The notes under the pieces are model-generated. The model was not told the origin of the DNA, did no database searches, and saw nothing but the letters and a program-made list of their open reading frames with translations. From Bacteroidota bacterium (lineage in GTDB: Bacteria; Bacteroidota; Bacteroidia; Bacteroidales; GCA-2748055): DNA of 43,754 nucleotides. Shown here piece after piece: positions 26,145 through 34,924 of the stretch. The position numbers and the translations under genes were made by a program. The DNA lies in assembly GCA_003648635.1 (NCBI GenBank), contig QMPQ01000004.1:1-43754 (forward strand), written 5' to 3'. Positions within the stretch are counted from its first letter, which is position 1. Each line of letters opens with the position of its first letter.

Positions 26145-26885
26145 GGGGTACCCTATATCCACCAGGAAAAGGCCCTTTGCCGGAGCAGAAGAACCTGCTT
26201 TTGAACGATCTTTCGCCTCTACTATCTTCTTAAATCCCTGGATATCCAGTTTCCCGCGGCCCACATCCAGGAGAGTTCCTGTTAAGGACCGTACCATGTT
26301 TCGAAGGAAGCGGTCGGCTGTTATTTCAAAAAGATATCCCTGATCAACATTTCTCCACCTGGCATTTGTAACCCTGCAGTTATTGGTTTTAACATTGGTA
26401 TGTAGCTTGGCAAAACTGGTGAAATCGGTGGTTGCCAGGATCACTTTACAGCAGCTGTTTATGGCTTCCACATCAAGTTCTCCATAAACATAGTGGCTGT
26501 AATTCCTTTTGTAAAGCGGTTTTATAGAGGATATATGGTACTGGTAGCTTCTGTAGGTGGCAGAAAAACGGGCATGCATATCATCCGGAACTGTTGTAAT
26601 TTTGTATATCACAATATCGGGAGGTAGAAAACGATTCAGTTTAAACAGGAACTGTTTGGATGCTGGAAGGTAAGTATCCGTTGAATCCAGGTCAAAATGT
26701 GCAATAAAATATGAGGCATGTACGCCTGTATCTGTACGCCCAGCACCGATTACAGCAATTTCCCGTTTCAGTAGGGTGGATAGGGCATTTTCCAGTACCT
26801 GCTGAACGGCAAGCTCATTTGGCTGAACCTGCCAGCCACAATAATTGCTGCCATCATAGGCCATATGAATGAAATATCTGCTCAT
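26124..26885 (-). CDS. truA: tRNA pseudouridine(38-40) synthase TruA
   Basis: This is a 253-residue TruA that isomerises uridines 38-40 of the tRNA anticodon arm. The catalytic aspartate is Asp52 in GAGRTDTGVHA. Other family segments are YDGSNYCGWQVQPN (10-23), HARFSATYRSYQYHI, FTSFAKLHTN and the C-terminal ADRFLRNMVRSLTGTLLDVG. Length is typical. The gene is transcribed alone, divergently from the Bat operon, with a good promoter box 19 bases from its ATG. Confidence 0.96.
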   Translation of the reverse strand: MSRYFIHMAYDGSNYCGWQVQPNELAVQQVLENALSTLLKREIAVIGAGRTDTGVHASYFIAHFDLDSTDTYLPASKQFLFKLNRFLPPDIVIYKITTVPDDMHARFSATYRSYQYHISSIKPLYKRNYSHYVYGELDVEAINSCCKVILATTDFTSFAKLHTNVKTNNCRVTNARWRNVDQGYLFEITADRFLRNMVRSLTGTLLDVGRGKLDIQGFKKIVEAKDRSKAGSSAPAKGLFLVDIGYPEIGNSD

Positions 26886-26903
26886 TGTGCCATATTAAGT
26901 GAA

Positions 26904-26911
26904 CAAATTTA
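26904..26911 (-). promoter_or_regulatory. Candidate -7 promoter box for truA
   Basis: On the minus strand this reads TAAATTTG, an exact match to TAnnTTTG, ending 18 bases before the truA ATG. That would give a leader of about 12 bases. No clear -33 TTTG is present. Confidence 0.55.
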
Positions 26912-26967
26912 CCCTTTTCTTAACATTTTTTAACCCCTCATTCCTTTCGATTGGTCAATTTCGAGGC

Positions 26968-26975
26968 TATTTTTG
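26968..26975 (+). promoter_or_regulatory. Candidate -7 promoter box for moxR/Bat operon
   Basis: TATTTTTG is an exact match to TAnnTTTG. A TTTCG at 26945-26949 is close to the expected -33 position, about 22 bases upstream. The leader to the moxR ATG at 27034 would be about 50 bases. It is divergent from the truA box, 57 bases away. Confidence 0.55.
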
Positions 26976-27033
26976 TTCTCCGCATAAGAAGCGTGATTAA
27001 CAAGATGATTATTAACATTAAAGAATCCATCAT

Positions 27034-28029
27034 ATGACTCAGGACGTAAACATCAAAGAGCTCAACGAAAGGATCAAGCAGGAGAGTGAGTTTGTGGATC
27101 TGATCACCCTGGAAATTCAGAAGGTGATTGTGGGACAGAAATCTTTGGTAGACCGATTGCTTATTGGTTTGTTGTCGGACGGACATATATTACTGGAAGG
27201 GGTGCCCGGACTTGCAAAGACGCTCGCCATCAGCACACTCTCACAAACCATCGATGCAGCTTTCAGTCGAATCCAGTTTACCCCTGATCTTCTGCCAGCC
27301 GACCTCCTGGGCACCATGATATACAGCCAGAAGAAGGAGGAATTTATTGTGAAGAAGGGGCCTGTTTTTGCTAACCTGATCCTGGCCGATGAGATTAACC
27401 GTTCACCTGCCAAGGTACAGAGTGCCTTGCTGGAAGCAATGCAGGAGAAACAGGTAACCATTGGCGAGACTACCTATAAACTGGAAAGGCCTTTCCTGGT
27501 GATGGCTACACAAAATCCCATTGAGCAGGAGGGAACCTATCCCTTGCCTGAGGCTCAGATGGACCGTTTTATGATGAAGGTTGTCGTAAACTATCCGGGC
27601 AGAGAGGAGGAACGGCTTATCGTCAGGGAGAATCTAGCAGATGAGTTCCCTGTGGCCAACAGCATCTTGAAACCTGCAGATATCATGAAGGCGCGTGCTG
27701 TTGTGAAGGAGGTTTACCTGGATGAAAAAATTGAAAACTACATCCTGGATATCGTTTTTGCCACACGTGATCCACAGAAGGCAGGACTGGCACAGTTTGT
27801 GCCTTTTATACAGTATGGAGGATCGCCACGGGCAAGCATCAACCTGGCCAGAGCAGCCAAAGCATATGCTTTTATTAAGCGCAGGGGATATGTGGTTCCT
27901 GAAGATATCCGGGCCATCTGTCACGATGTGATGAGGCACAGGATCGGACTAAGCTATGAAGCCGAGGCGGAAAATATTACCTCAGAGAATATTATCTCTG
28001 AGATCCTCAATCATGTGGAGGTGCCTTAA
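27034..28029 (+). CDS. moxR: MoxR family AAA+ ATPase
   Basis: This is a 331-residue AAA_3 ATPase. Walker A is GVPGLAKT (56-63), Walker B is in LILADEINRSPAKVQSALLE, and sensor 1 is in ATQNPIEQEGTYPLPEAQMD. A C-terminal lid domain follows. MoxR ATPases act as chaperones for von Willebrand factor A (VWA) proteins, and those partners (DUF58, BatA, BatB) are encoded directly downstream. It is the first gene of the Bacteroides aerotolerance operon and has a good promoter box in front. The protein is cytoplasmic. Length is typical. Confidence 0.95.
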   Translation: MTQDVNIKELNERIKQESEFVDLITLEIQKVIVGQKSLVDRLLIGLLSDGHILLEGVPGLAKTLAISTLSQTIDAAFSRIQFTPDLLPADLLGTMIYSQKKEEFIVKKGPVFANLILADEINRSPAKVQSALLEAMQEKQVTIGETTYKLERPFLVMATQNPIEQEGTYPLPEAQMDRFMMKVVVNYPGREEERLIVRENLADEFPVANSILKPADIMKARAVVKEVYLDEKIENYILDIVFATRDPQKAGLAQFVPFIQYGGSPRASINLARAAKAYAFIKRRGYVVPEDIRAICHDVMRHRIGLSYEAEAENITSENIISEILNHVEVP

Positions 28030-28041
28030 TATATATCTGGT

Positions 28042-28464
28042 ATGAGAGTTATGAAACCATTGCTTATTCTGACAACAGTTTTGTTGTTGTTTGCAGGCGC
28101 ATCCCTGAAGGGACAGTCGATGATCGATCTGACCAAGGAAGAGGTGCGTGTGATGGTGAAAGAAAAACACATGGAATTCAGACGCGACAAGTCAGTTGTG
28201 AACCAACGATTTAACTACCTGAAGTATGTAAATGGACTGCGGACGCGCACCTGGATTATCTACTTTACTGATGAGGATATCTGTAGAAGCTCAAAATTAG
28301 TTTGTGAGTACGGCGAATATGATGAGGTGCTGGAAGACTTAAATGAAGCACATGAAAAGGTGGGGGAGTCTGAGTGGTCCTATGACTTGAATGGCGATTC
28401 GATTCAGGTGATCCTGGCCAGGCAGGAATGGTATTTTACGGTGAGAGAAGCAAGAAAGAAGTAA
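28042..28464 (+). CDS. Small secreted protein in the Bat operon, unknown function
   Basis: I recognise no named domain. The 140-residue product has a Sec leader (MKPLLILTTVLLLFAGASLKG if the ATG at 28051 is used; an earlier ATG at 28042 adds MRV) and no lipobox. The mature part is acidic and has two cysteines in a TDEDICRSSKLVCEYGEYDE segment that could form a disulfide. It lies 12 bases after moxR and its stop abuts the GTG of the DUF58 gene, so it is part of the operon. A periplasmic accessory role for the Bat membrane complex is plausible from position only. Confidence 0.8.
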   Translation: MRVMKPLLILTTVLLLFAGASLKGQSMIDLTKEEVRVMVKEKHMEFRRDKSVVNQRFNYLKYVNGLRTRTWIIYFTDEDICRSSKLVCEYGEYDEVLEDLNEAHEKVGESEWSYDLNGDSIQVILARQEWYFTVREARKK

Positions 28465-29328
28465 GTGGAAACAAAAGATCTCCTAAAAAAGGTAAGGAAA
28501 ATTGAGATCAAGACCCGGGGACTTTCCCGGCAGATCTTTGCTGGTGAGTACCACAGTGCTTACAAAGGCAGAGGCATGACCTTTTCTGAGGTCAGGGAAT
28601 ACCAGTATGGAGATGATATCAGGAACATCGACTGGAATGTAACAGCCCGTTTCAACCATCCCTATGTTAAAGTTTTTGAAGAGGAACGGGAGCTTACCGT
28701 TATGTTGCTTATCGATGTGAGTGGATCGGGCGATTTTGGCACCCGTGTGCAGATGAAGCGGGCCCTGATTACAGAGATTGCTGCGCTGCTCTCCTTTTCC
28801 GCCATCGAAAACAACGATAAGATTGGTGTGATCCTGTTCAGTGACCGCATTGAAAAGTTTATTCCACCTAAGAAAGGTCGAAAACATATACTTAGAATAA
28901 TCAAAGAATTGTTGGAGTGCAAGCCACAGAGCCAGGGTACTGATATATCGGAAAGTCTGAGGTTCTTAACCAATGCCATTAAAAAGCGGTGTACAGCTTT
29001 TCTTATATCTGACTTTCGGGATAAAGGATATGCACGTTCTCTGCAGATCGCCAACAACAAGCACGATGTGGCGGCGCTTCATGTGTATGACAGACGCGAA
29101 ACGACGCTTCCTTCAGTGGGTCTCTTAAGGGTACTCGATGCTGAAACCGGTTTGGAACGCTGGATAGATACCTCAAAAAACCAGATCAGGGATAATTACG
29201 CCATCAAGTGGGAGAGTCACCTGGAGATCATGAAAGAGATCTTTTCAAGGGCCGGTGTGGATAGTGTATCGTTCGAGACCGGTGAAGATTATGTGAAACC
29301 GCTTATCAGGCTTTTCAAGCAACGTTAA
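28465..29328 (+). CDS. DUF58 domain protein (VWA-like)
   Basis: This is a 287-residue DUF58 protein, a usual partner of MoxR ATPases. The DUF58 core is seen in GEYHSAYKGRGMTFSEVREY (27-46) and RNIDWNVTARFNHPYVKVFE (53-72). The VWA metal site is DVSGSG (84-89), with TDISESL and ISDFRD further on. No leader or membrane helix is present, so it is cytoplasmic. The start is GTG, directly after the previous stop with no spacing; no ATG gives the full N-terminus. The next gene begins one base after its stop. Confidence 0.93.
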   Translation: METKDLLKKVRKIEIKTRGLSRQIFAGEYHSAYKGRGMTFSEVREYQYGDDIRNIDWNVTARFNHPYVKVFEEERELTVMLLIDVSGSGDFGTRVQMKRALITEIAALLSFSAIENNDKIGVILFSDRIEKFIPPKKGRKHILRIIKELLECKPQSQGTDISESLRFLTNAIKKRCTAFLISDFRDKGYARSLQIANNKHDVAALHVYDRRETTLPSVGLLRVLDAETGLERWIDTSKNQIRDNYAIKWESHLEIMKEIFSRAGVDSVSFETGEDYVKPLIRLFKQR

Positions 29329-29329
29329 G

Positions 29330-30313
29330 ATGCGCAGCAATGGAATCATACAAGTGGTTAAGGGACTGTTTTTTACAGGTCTGTTTCTTGTATTGGCCAT
29401 GCCGGTAAAGGGACAGCTCATCCGGGTGGAATCGAAGCTAAGTAGCGACTCACTGATGATTGGCGAGCAGATAAGCTATACACTTCGGGTCGATGCAGCC
29501 AATGAACTTAATTTCAGACTGCCAGCTATCCAAGACACCTTGAGCAGCACCCTGGAGGTCATTTCCCTGTTCTCCTCCGATACCACTGTTTCAGAGGGAA
29601 GAACTGTCATAGAACAAACTTATATCATTACTGGATTCGAATCAGGATCTCAAATTGTACCCTCTCAGGAGGTAGGCTACATGAGAGGGACTACGGTCGA
29701 TACAGCAAGAAGTATGCCTCTGATTATCAATGTGTATGACCCGGTTGTGGATACTACGCAACAGATAAAAGCTATTAAGCCCCCCATTAATACCCCAGTA
29801 TCTTTCAAAGAAGTGCTACCCTGGGCAGCAGCAGGATTGGGAGGATTGCTACTGGTGGGTGCGACGGTCTACATGTTGAGAAGGTATCTGAAACGAAAAA
29901 GAGATCCGGAGGCTTATACTCAAAAACCACTGGAACCAGCACATGTTGTTGCATTCAGGGATCTGGACAAACTCAAGAAAGAGAAAATCTGGACTAAAGG
30001 AGAGGTGAAGCGCTATTATACCCGACTCACCGAAATAACAAGGCACTATATTGAACGGCTATATGATATACCGGCCATGGAGAGTACCACAGAAGAGATC
30101 CTTCATGCATTCAGGAGGGCCAATCCGGAAGATCAATTGCTCGATGAGATACTGATGGAATTGCTTGAGCTGGCCGACCTGGTAAAGTTCGCTCGGGAAG
30201 ATCCCTTGCCGGTCGATAATCAGACCAATCTGAATAACGCCTATATTTTTGTGCAGAAGACCTATCCCTTGTTCTATCATGCAGAAGAGAAAAAGGAGGC
30301 TGCTGATGGCTAA
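29330..30313 (+). CDS. BatD-like single-pass membrane protein of the Bat operon
   Basis: This 327-residue protein has a leader (1-29), a periplasmic beta-rich domain (about 30-150, VESKLSSDSLMIGEQISYTL, similar to the beginning of BatD-type domains), one membrane helix at about 159-184 (PWAAAGLGGLLLVGATVYML) and a cytoplasmic helical tail (KGEVKRYYTRLTEITRHYIE) like that of DUF4381/BatD tails. It therefore looks like a short BatD relative. Such a gene is regularly found between DUF58 and batA in Bacteroidota. The function is not established. Its stop overlaps the batA start by eight bases. Confidence 0.85.
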   Translation: MRSNGIIQVVKGLFFTGLFLVLAMPVKGQLIRVESKLSSDSLMIGEQISYTLRVDAANELNFRLPAIQDTLSSTLEVISLFSSDTTVSEGRTVIEQTYIITGFESGSQIVPSQEVGYMRGTTVDTARSMPLIINVYDPVVDTTQQIKAIKPPINTPVSFKEVLPWAAAGLGGLLLVGATVYMLRRYLKRKRDPEAYTQKPLEPAHVVAFRDLDKLKKEKIWTKGEVKRYYTRLTEITRHYIERLYDIPAMESTTEEILHAFRRANPEDQLLDEILMELLELADLVKFAREDPLPVDNQTNLNNAYIFVQKTYPLFYHAEEKKEAADG

Positions 30314-31301
30314 TATTGAATTTACATATCCGGCTTTCTTTTATGCTCTGGCCATTCTTCCATTAATGGCTGCATGGTATCTGTGGAAGGGAAGAAAAGG
30401 AACGGCTCCCCTGAAATTATCTGGATTTGAGAACCTGGATGAGCGCATGGGATCCTCCAGAGTCTGGATGCGACATCTTCTGGCATTGCTTCGAATGCTT
30501 GTGATTGCCCTGATTATAGTGGTTCTTGCCAGACCGCAATCATCCAACCAGTGGGAGCAGGTAACCACGGAAGGAATTGACATAGTGCTTTGTATGGATG
30601 TGTCTGGTAGCATGCAAGCTATGGATTTCAGACCCAACAGGCTGGAGGCCTCAAAAAATGTAGGGATCGAATTTGTAAATGCAAGGCAGGACGACCGTTT
30701 TGGACTGGTGGTATTTGCCGGTGAGAGTTTTACTCAGTGCCCCATGACTACAGATAGAGCTGTGGTGGTTAATTTTCTGAAGGAGATTGATTTTGGTGTG
30801 ATAGAAGATGGTACAGCCATAGGCATGGGACTGGCAACAGCCGTAAACAGAATCAAAGAGAGTAAGGCCAAAAGCAAGGTGATTATTCTCCTTACCGACG
30901 GGGTGAACAACAGGGGAGATGTTGGGCCGGTAACCGCAGCCGAAATTGCAGCCGGTTATGATATCAGGGTCTATACCATTGGTGTGGGCTCCAAGGGAAA
31001 TGCCCCCATTCAGGTTCAGGATATGTTTGGCAGAACGGTCCTCAGGGACATGCCGGTAGAAATTGACGAAGAGGTATTGCAGCGAATTGCGGAGACCACC
31101 GGAGGAACTTACTTCAGGGCCACAGACAACAACAAATTAAGAGAAATATACCAGGAGATTGATCAACTGGAGAAAACAAGACTGGATGTTAAACAGTTTA
31201 GTAAGAAAAAGGAGGAGTATTTCCCTTTCCTGCTGGCAGCCATGTTAATTCTGCTTTTTGAAATACTCCTTAGATACACCCTATTTAGAACAATTCCTTA
31301 A
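30306..31301 (+). CDS. batA: BatA, VWA-domain membrane protein
   Basis: This is a 331-residue BatA. The start used is the ATG giving MANIEFTYPAFFYALAILPL, eight bases inside the previous gene; the longer open frame from 30249 has no leader-like start. Two N-terminal helices (about 10-27 and 57-76) precede a VWA domain with the metal motif DVSGSM (98-103), then LLTDGVNNRGDVG, and a C-terminal helix. BatA, with BatB, is needed for full oxygen tolerance in Bacteroides fragilis. The VWA domain faces the periplasm in the usual model. batB follows two bases after the stop. Confidence 0.95.
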   Translation: MANIEFTYPAFFYALAILPLMAAWYLWKGRKGTAPLKLSGFENLDERMGSSRVWMRHLLALLRMLVIALIIVVLARPQSSNQWEQVTTEGIDIVLCMDVSGSMQAMDFRPNRLEASKNVGIEFVNARQDDRFGLVVFAGESFTQCPMTTDRAVVVNFLKEIDFGVIEDGTAIGMGLATAVNRIKESKAKSKVIILLTDGVNNRGDVGPVTAAEIAAGYDIRVYTIGVGSKGNAPIQVQDMFGRTVLRDMPVEIDEEVLQRIAETTGGTYFRATDNNKLREIYQEIDQLEKTRLDVKQFSKKKEEYFPFLLAAMLILLFEILLRYTLFRTIP

Positions 31302-31303
31302 GC

Positions 31304-32347
31304 ATGATTCAGTTCGCACATAAGGATATATTATGGTTCCTGCTGGCCGCAGGACTAATGATAGTTGGATACATGCTCTACTGGAATCACCGCAGGCGTT
31401 CCCTGGTCTTACTGGGCGATAATGCCTTGCTTGAAGAACTGATGCCGGAGGCCTCAGGGTGGGCCTTGCACTGGAAGTTTCTACTTCTGTTTACTGGCAC
31501 TGTCTTGTTGATTATTGCCGCCTCGGGTCCCAGGATTGGATCCCGGCTGGAGGAGGTTGAGCATAAGGGAAGAGAGATTATCATAGCTCTGGATGTTTCT
31601 AACAGTATGTTGGCTGAAGATATTAAACCTTCAAGGCTTGAGCGTTCCAAGCAGATGATTAACCGGATGGTCGACCGGATGTCCAATGATAAGATTGGCT
31701 TAATTGTATTTGCAGGAGATGCCTATACCCAAATTCCCATTACAGATGATTACCCCAGTGTAAAAATGTTTCTTTCCGGAGCTGGCCCCGATATGGTATC
31801 CAAACAAGGAACTGCCATTGGTTCGGCCATTCATCTGGCAGTTCGTTCTTTTTCAAGTGATAAGGAGGAACGTATGGCTGGAGCGAGTGTTCCAAGCCAG
31901 GCCATCGTAGTAATTACCGATGGAGAGAATCATGAGGACGATGCTGTTGGCGAAGCCAGCCGTGCAGCAGAAAAGGGAATTAAGGTATATACGGTTGGAT
32001 TGGGTGATCCCAATGGGGTTCCGATACCAATCTCACCGGGTAGCAGTGCCACAAGACGGGACCGTGATGGAAACGTTGTGGTAAGTAAACTGAACGAAAA
32101 ACTTCTAAAGGAGGTGGCAACAGAAGGTAGGGGTGCCTATATCCCTGGAGACCGGATCAACAGCCTGATTGATGAGCTGGATAAACTGGAAAGGGCCGAA
32201 CTGAAAACGCGTGTGTTTGCAGAATTTGCTGAGCGTTTCCAGTACTTTGCCGGTTTTGCACTTCTTTTCCTGGTGCTTGAATTTTTTATTCGATCCAGAA
32301 AGAACCGCCTGTTGATGCGACTGAACCTGTTTAATACTGATAAATAA
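31304..32347 (+). CDS. batB: BatB, VWA-domain membrane protein
   Basis: This 347-residue paralogue of BatA has two N-terminal helices (about 9-26 and 56-74), a VWA domain with DVSNSM at 97-102, ITDGENHEDDAVG, and a C-terminal membrane helix (FQYFAGFALLFLVLEFFI). It differs from BatA in a GxGDPNGVPIPI stretch common to BatB. Its place directly after batA and six bases before batC is the standard Bat order. It probably works with BatA as a membrane complex tuned by MoxR. Confidence 0.95.
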   Translation: MIQFAHKDILWFLLAAGLMIVGYMLYWNHRRRSLVLLGDNALLEELMPEASGWALHWKFLLLFTGTVLLIIAASGPRIGSRLEEVEHKGREIIIALDVSNSMLAEDIKPSRLERSKQMINRMVDRMSNDKIGLIVFAGDAYTQIPITDDYPSVKMFLSGAGPDMVSKQGTAIGSAIHLAVRSFSSDKEERMAGASVPSQAIVVITDGENHEDDAVGEASRAAEKGIKVYTVGLGDPNGVPIPISPGSSATRRDRDGNVVVSKLNEKLLKEVATEGRGAYIPGDRINSLIDELDKLERAELKTRVFAEFAERFQYFAGFALLFLVLEFFIRSRKNRLLMRLNLFNTDK

Positions 32348-32353
32348 AAAGCA

Positions 32354-33076
32354 ATGATGAAGAGATCAGTTCTGATATTAATGGTTCTGATGGGGATGGG
32401 GATCACTTCGGCTTATGGCCAGAATGAGCGAAAGGTGATTCGGGATGGTGTCAGGGCCTACGAAGACGGGGAATTTGGGGAAGCCGAAGTTCAGTTTCGT
32501 AAGGCTGAGAATATCAACCAGGAGTCTTATGAAGCAGAGTTTAACACTGGAGTCGCCCTCTATGGTCAGGAGAAATATGAGGAGACTGTGAAACAGTATC
32601 AAGCCTTGCTGGACCAGACTGATGATGCAGGAAAAACAGCCCAGATTTGGCACAACATCGGTAACAGCCTGCTGGAAGCCCAGCAGTATGCTCCAAGTAT
32701 AGAATCCTACAAGAACAGTCTGCGGCTTAATCCTTCTGATGAGGATACCAGATATAACCTGGCCTACGCAAAACAGAAGTTGAAGGAAGAGCAACAACAG
32801 CAACAACAGAATCAGGACCAGAATAAAGATCAGGATCAGCAGGACCAGGATAAAGATCAGGATCAGCAGGACCAGGATAAAGATCAGGATCAGCAGGACC
32901 AGGATAAAGATCAGGATCAGGATCAACAAGAGCAACAGCCTGTGCCCAGGGAGATCTCCAGAGAGGATGCAGAACGCATGCTGAAAGCTATTCAGCAGCA
33001 GGAAAAAGATGTGAAGGAAAAGGTGGATAAGGAAAAAGCGGCGGCAGCCAAGGTAAAAACAGAAAAGGATTGGTAA
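32354..33076 (+). CDS. batC: BatC, TPR protein with a Q/D/K-rich repeat tail
   Basis: This 240-residue protein has a leader (about 1-22, ending ITSAYGQ), two or three TPR units (about 28-140, with FNTGVALYGQEKYEETVKQY and IWHNIGNSLLEAQQYAPSIE), then a low-complexity linker of glutamine, aspartate and lysine (about 148-197) made of a nine-residue repeat DKDQDQQDQ, and a charged helical tail with PREISREDAERMLKAIQQQE. The C-terminal segment matches BatC, but the length of the linker is set by a DNA repeat and is likely to vary between strains. batD begins nine bases after the stop. Confidence 0.92.
   Translation: MMKRSVLILMVLMGMGITSAYGQNERKVIRDGVRAYEDGEFGEAEVQFRKAENINQESYEAEFNTGVALYGQEKYEETVKQYQALLDQTDDAGKTAQIWHNIGNSLLEAQQYAPSIESYKNSLRLNPSDEDTRYNLAYAKQKLKEEQQQQQQNQDQNKDQDQQDQDKDQDQQDQDKDQDQQDQDKDQDQDQQEQQPVPREISREDAERMLKAIQQQEKDVKEKVDKEKAAAAKVKTEKDW
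32822..32920 (+). repeat. 27-bp in-frame tandem repeat in batC
   Basis: Three near-identical 27-base units (32822-32848, 32849-32875, 32876-32902) and an 18-base partial unit encode DKDQDQQDQ repeats. Units two and three look identical, and unit one differs only at its first codon (AAT for GAT). The identical third positions show recent slippage rather than protein selection alone. Confidence 0.9.
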
Positions 33077-33085
33077 TTTCAGACC

Positions 33086-34924
33086 ATGGGTAAAAAGTTA
33101 CTAATATCGTTTACGGGACTATTATTATTCGGCGTACTACTGAATGCTCAGAACGACTTTACTGCCAGAGCACCAGCTGTTGTCAGGGTAGGTGAACAGT
33201 TCCAGTATGTGATAGAGGGCTCAGAACGTGGCGATATTAGATTTCCAGCCATGGATAATTTTGATTTGCTTGGCGGACCATACTCCTCATTTTCGTCACA
33301 TTCACAATGGATCAACGGGAAGATGACTCAAAAAACGCTGGTCTCCTATACATATATATTAAGTGCACTTAGGGAAGGAAGTTATATTATTCCGGCCAGC
33401 ACGGTCAAAGTGGGACGCAAGGAATATCGTACCAACGTGATAGAGCTTGTAGTCAACGCATCTGGAAGTGGTGCAGCGCCGGATGGTGCCGGCAGAGACC
33501 AACAGGGAGTGGAAGATGGATCGGGTATTAATTCATCTGATGACAATGCTGTATTTCTGAGGGTGCTTCCTTCAAAAAAGGAGGTCTATGTAGGAGAGCA
33601 GTTTGTCTCCGCATTGAAAGTGTATACCAGGGTAAATACCCGTCCTGGTTCAGCAGCCAGTGATCTACCCTATGAAGGTTTCTATAAGCTTAGTCTGGAT
33701 GCTGATGCTACAGCGCAGCAAGAGGAGATCAGTGGTCAGGAATATGTAACCCAGGTAATTCAACGACATATATTAATTCCACAGAAGACGGGTAATCTGG
33801 AGATTACACCTTACGAATCCGATTGGATGATTCCTCAAAGGGTACAACGACAGCGAAGCAATAATCCTATAGATAATTTCTTTGATGATCCGTTTTTCAA
33901 TGGAATCCAGGAGGTGCCAGTCACCCTTGCAACACGTCCGGTGATCATTCGTGTGAACCCTCTGCCATCAGGTGCACCTGTAGGTTTTACCGGGGCTGTA
34001 GGTGAGTTCCAGATGAAAGCATCGCTCTCAAGCAATGAAATAGGGGTGAATGAAGCCTTGAGCCTGAAAATTATCATCAGCGGCGCAGGCAATCTTCCCT
34101 TATTGGGTGAACCCGAAGTGAATCTTCCACCTGATCATGACCTTTATGATGTGACGCGCTCTATTCAAAGAAGCACCTCGGGGAACCTGATTTCCGGATC
34201 AGTTACTTTTGAGTATCCGATTATCGCCAGACATGCAGGACGTTTCAGAATTGCCCCAGTGCAGTTTGCCTGGTTCGATCCCAAAGCTGGATCTTATAAG
34301 ACAGCTCTTACAGATGAGTTTAACTTCACCGTGGTAAAAGGAGAAAATGATGATACATCAGATGGGATCTATCAACCAGGTGTGGTCCATGAGAGTGTAA
34401 AAGATCTGGGAATTGATATCAGGGATATATCCCGGATTTCTCCAGTTTTCTCCAGTGTAAAAAACTCTCTGTTTGGGAGCTTAGCATACCGTTTGGTCTA
34501 TCCACTTGGCCTTATCCTCACACTTGTGCTAATAGTATTAATCAGTGTTGTGGCCAGAAGAAACGCAGATCTTACACTGGTACGCAACCGCAAGGCGGGC
34601 AGATCGGCTCGTGCCAGGTTAAAAAAGGCCGACCGTTTCCGAAAGTCGGGTGATCCGGATAGGTTTTATGAAGAAATCGGGAAAGCCATATGGGGATACC
34701 TCTCCCATAAACTGAATATTGAAACATCCGGGCTTTCAAGAGAAGTGATTCTTGAACACCTGGAGCTTAGGAAGGTGCCGGAGGAACCGCAAAGCGAGTT
34801 ACTCAGAATCCTGGAGGAAAGTGAGTTCTCCAGGTTTGCGCCTACCTCTGAAAGAATTGACATGAACACACTCTACAGCGATGCTGCACAATTAATCAGG
34901 AACCTTGAAAATACTCTGAAATGA
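33086..34924 (+). CDS. batD: BatD, oxygen-tolerance family membrane protein
   Basis: This 612-residue BatD has a leader (1-21), a long periplasmic region of repeated immunoglobulin-like beta domains (about 22-460; FTARAPAVVRVGEQFQYVIE, then PSKKEVYVGEQFVSALKVYT, and a third near 310), one membrane helix at about 474-493 (LVYPLGLILTLVLIVLISVV) and a cytoplasmic helical tail with ARARLKKADRFRKSGDPDRF. This layout matches the BatD family. The gene's TGA overlaps the batE ATG by four bases, so batE translation is probably coupled. Confidence 0.94.
   Translation: MGKKLLISFTGLLLFGVLLNAQNDFTARAPAVVRVGEQFQYVIEGSERGDIRFPAMDNFDLLGGPYSSFSSHSQWINGKMTQKTLVSYTYILSALREGSYIIPASTVKVGRKEYRTNVIELVVNASGSGAAPDGAGRDQQGVEDGSGINSSDDNAVFLRVLPSKKEVYVGEQFVSALKVYTRVNTRPGSAASDLPYEGFYKLSLDADATAQQEEISGQEYVTQVIQRHILIPQKTGNLEITPYESDWMIPQRVQRQRSNNPIDNFFDDPFFNGIQEVPVTLATRPVIIRVNPLPSGAPVGFTGAVGEFQMKASLSSNEIGVNEALSLKIIISGAGNLPLLGEPEVNLPPDHDLYDVTRSIQRSTSGNLISGSVTFEYPIIARHAGRFRIAPVQFAWFDPKAGSYKTALTDEFNFTVVKGENDDTSDGIYQPGVVHESVKDLGIDIRDISRISPVFSSVKNSLFGSLAYRLVYPLGLILTLVLIVLISVVARRNADLTLVRNRKAGRSARARLKKADRFRKSGDPDRFYEEIGKAIWGYLSHKLNIETSGLSREVILEHLELRKVPEEPQSELLRILEESEFSRFAPTSERIDMNTLYSDAAQLIRNLENTLK

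Noticed and set aside
32822-32920. Regular direct repeats suggesting a CRISPR-like array
   Set aside because: The units are contiguous with no spacers and keep the batC reading frame.
32378-32935. Minus-strand frame rich in L-I-F-V across the batC repeat, looking like a membrane protein
   Set aside because: It is the reverse reading of the GATCAG/CAGGAC repeat in batC, and its hydrophobic run is a by-product of that repeat.
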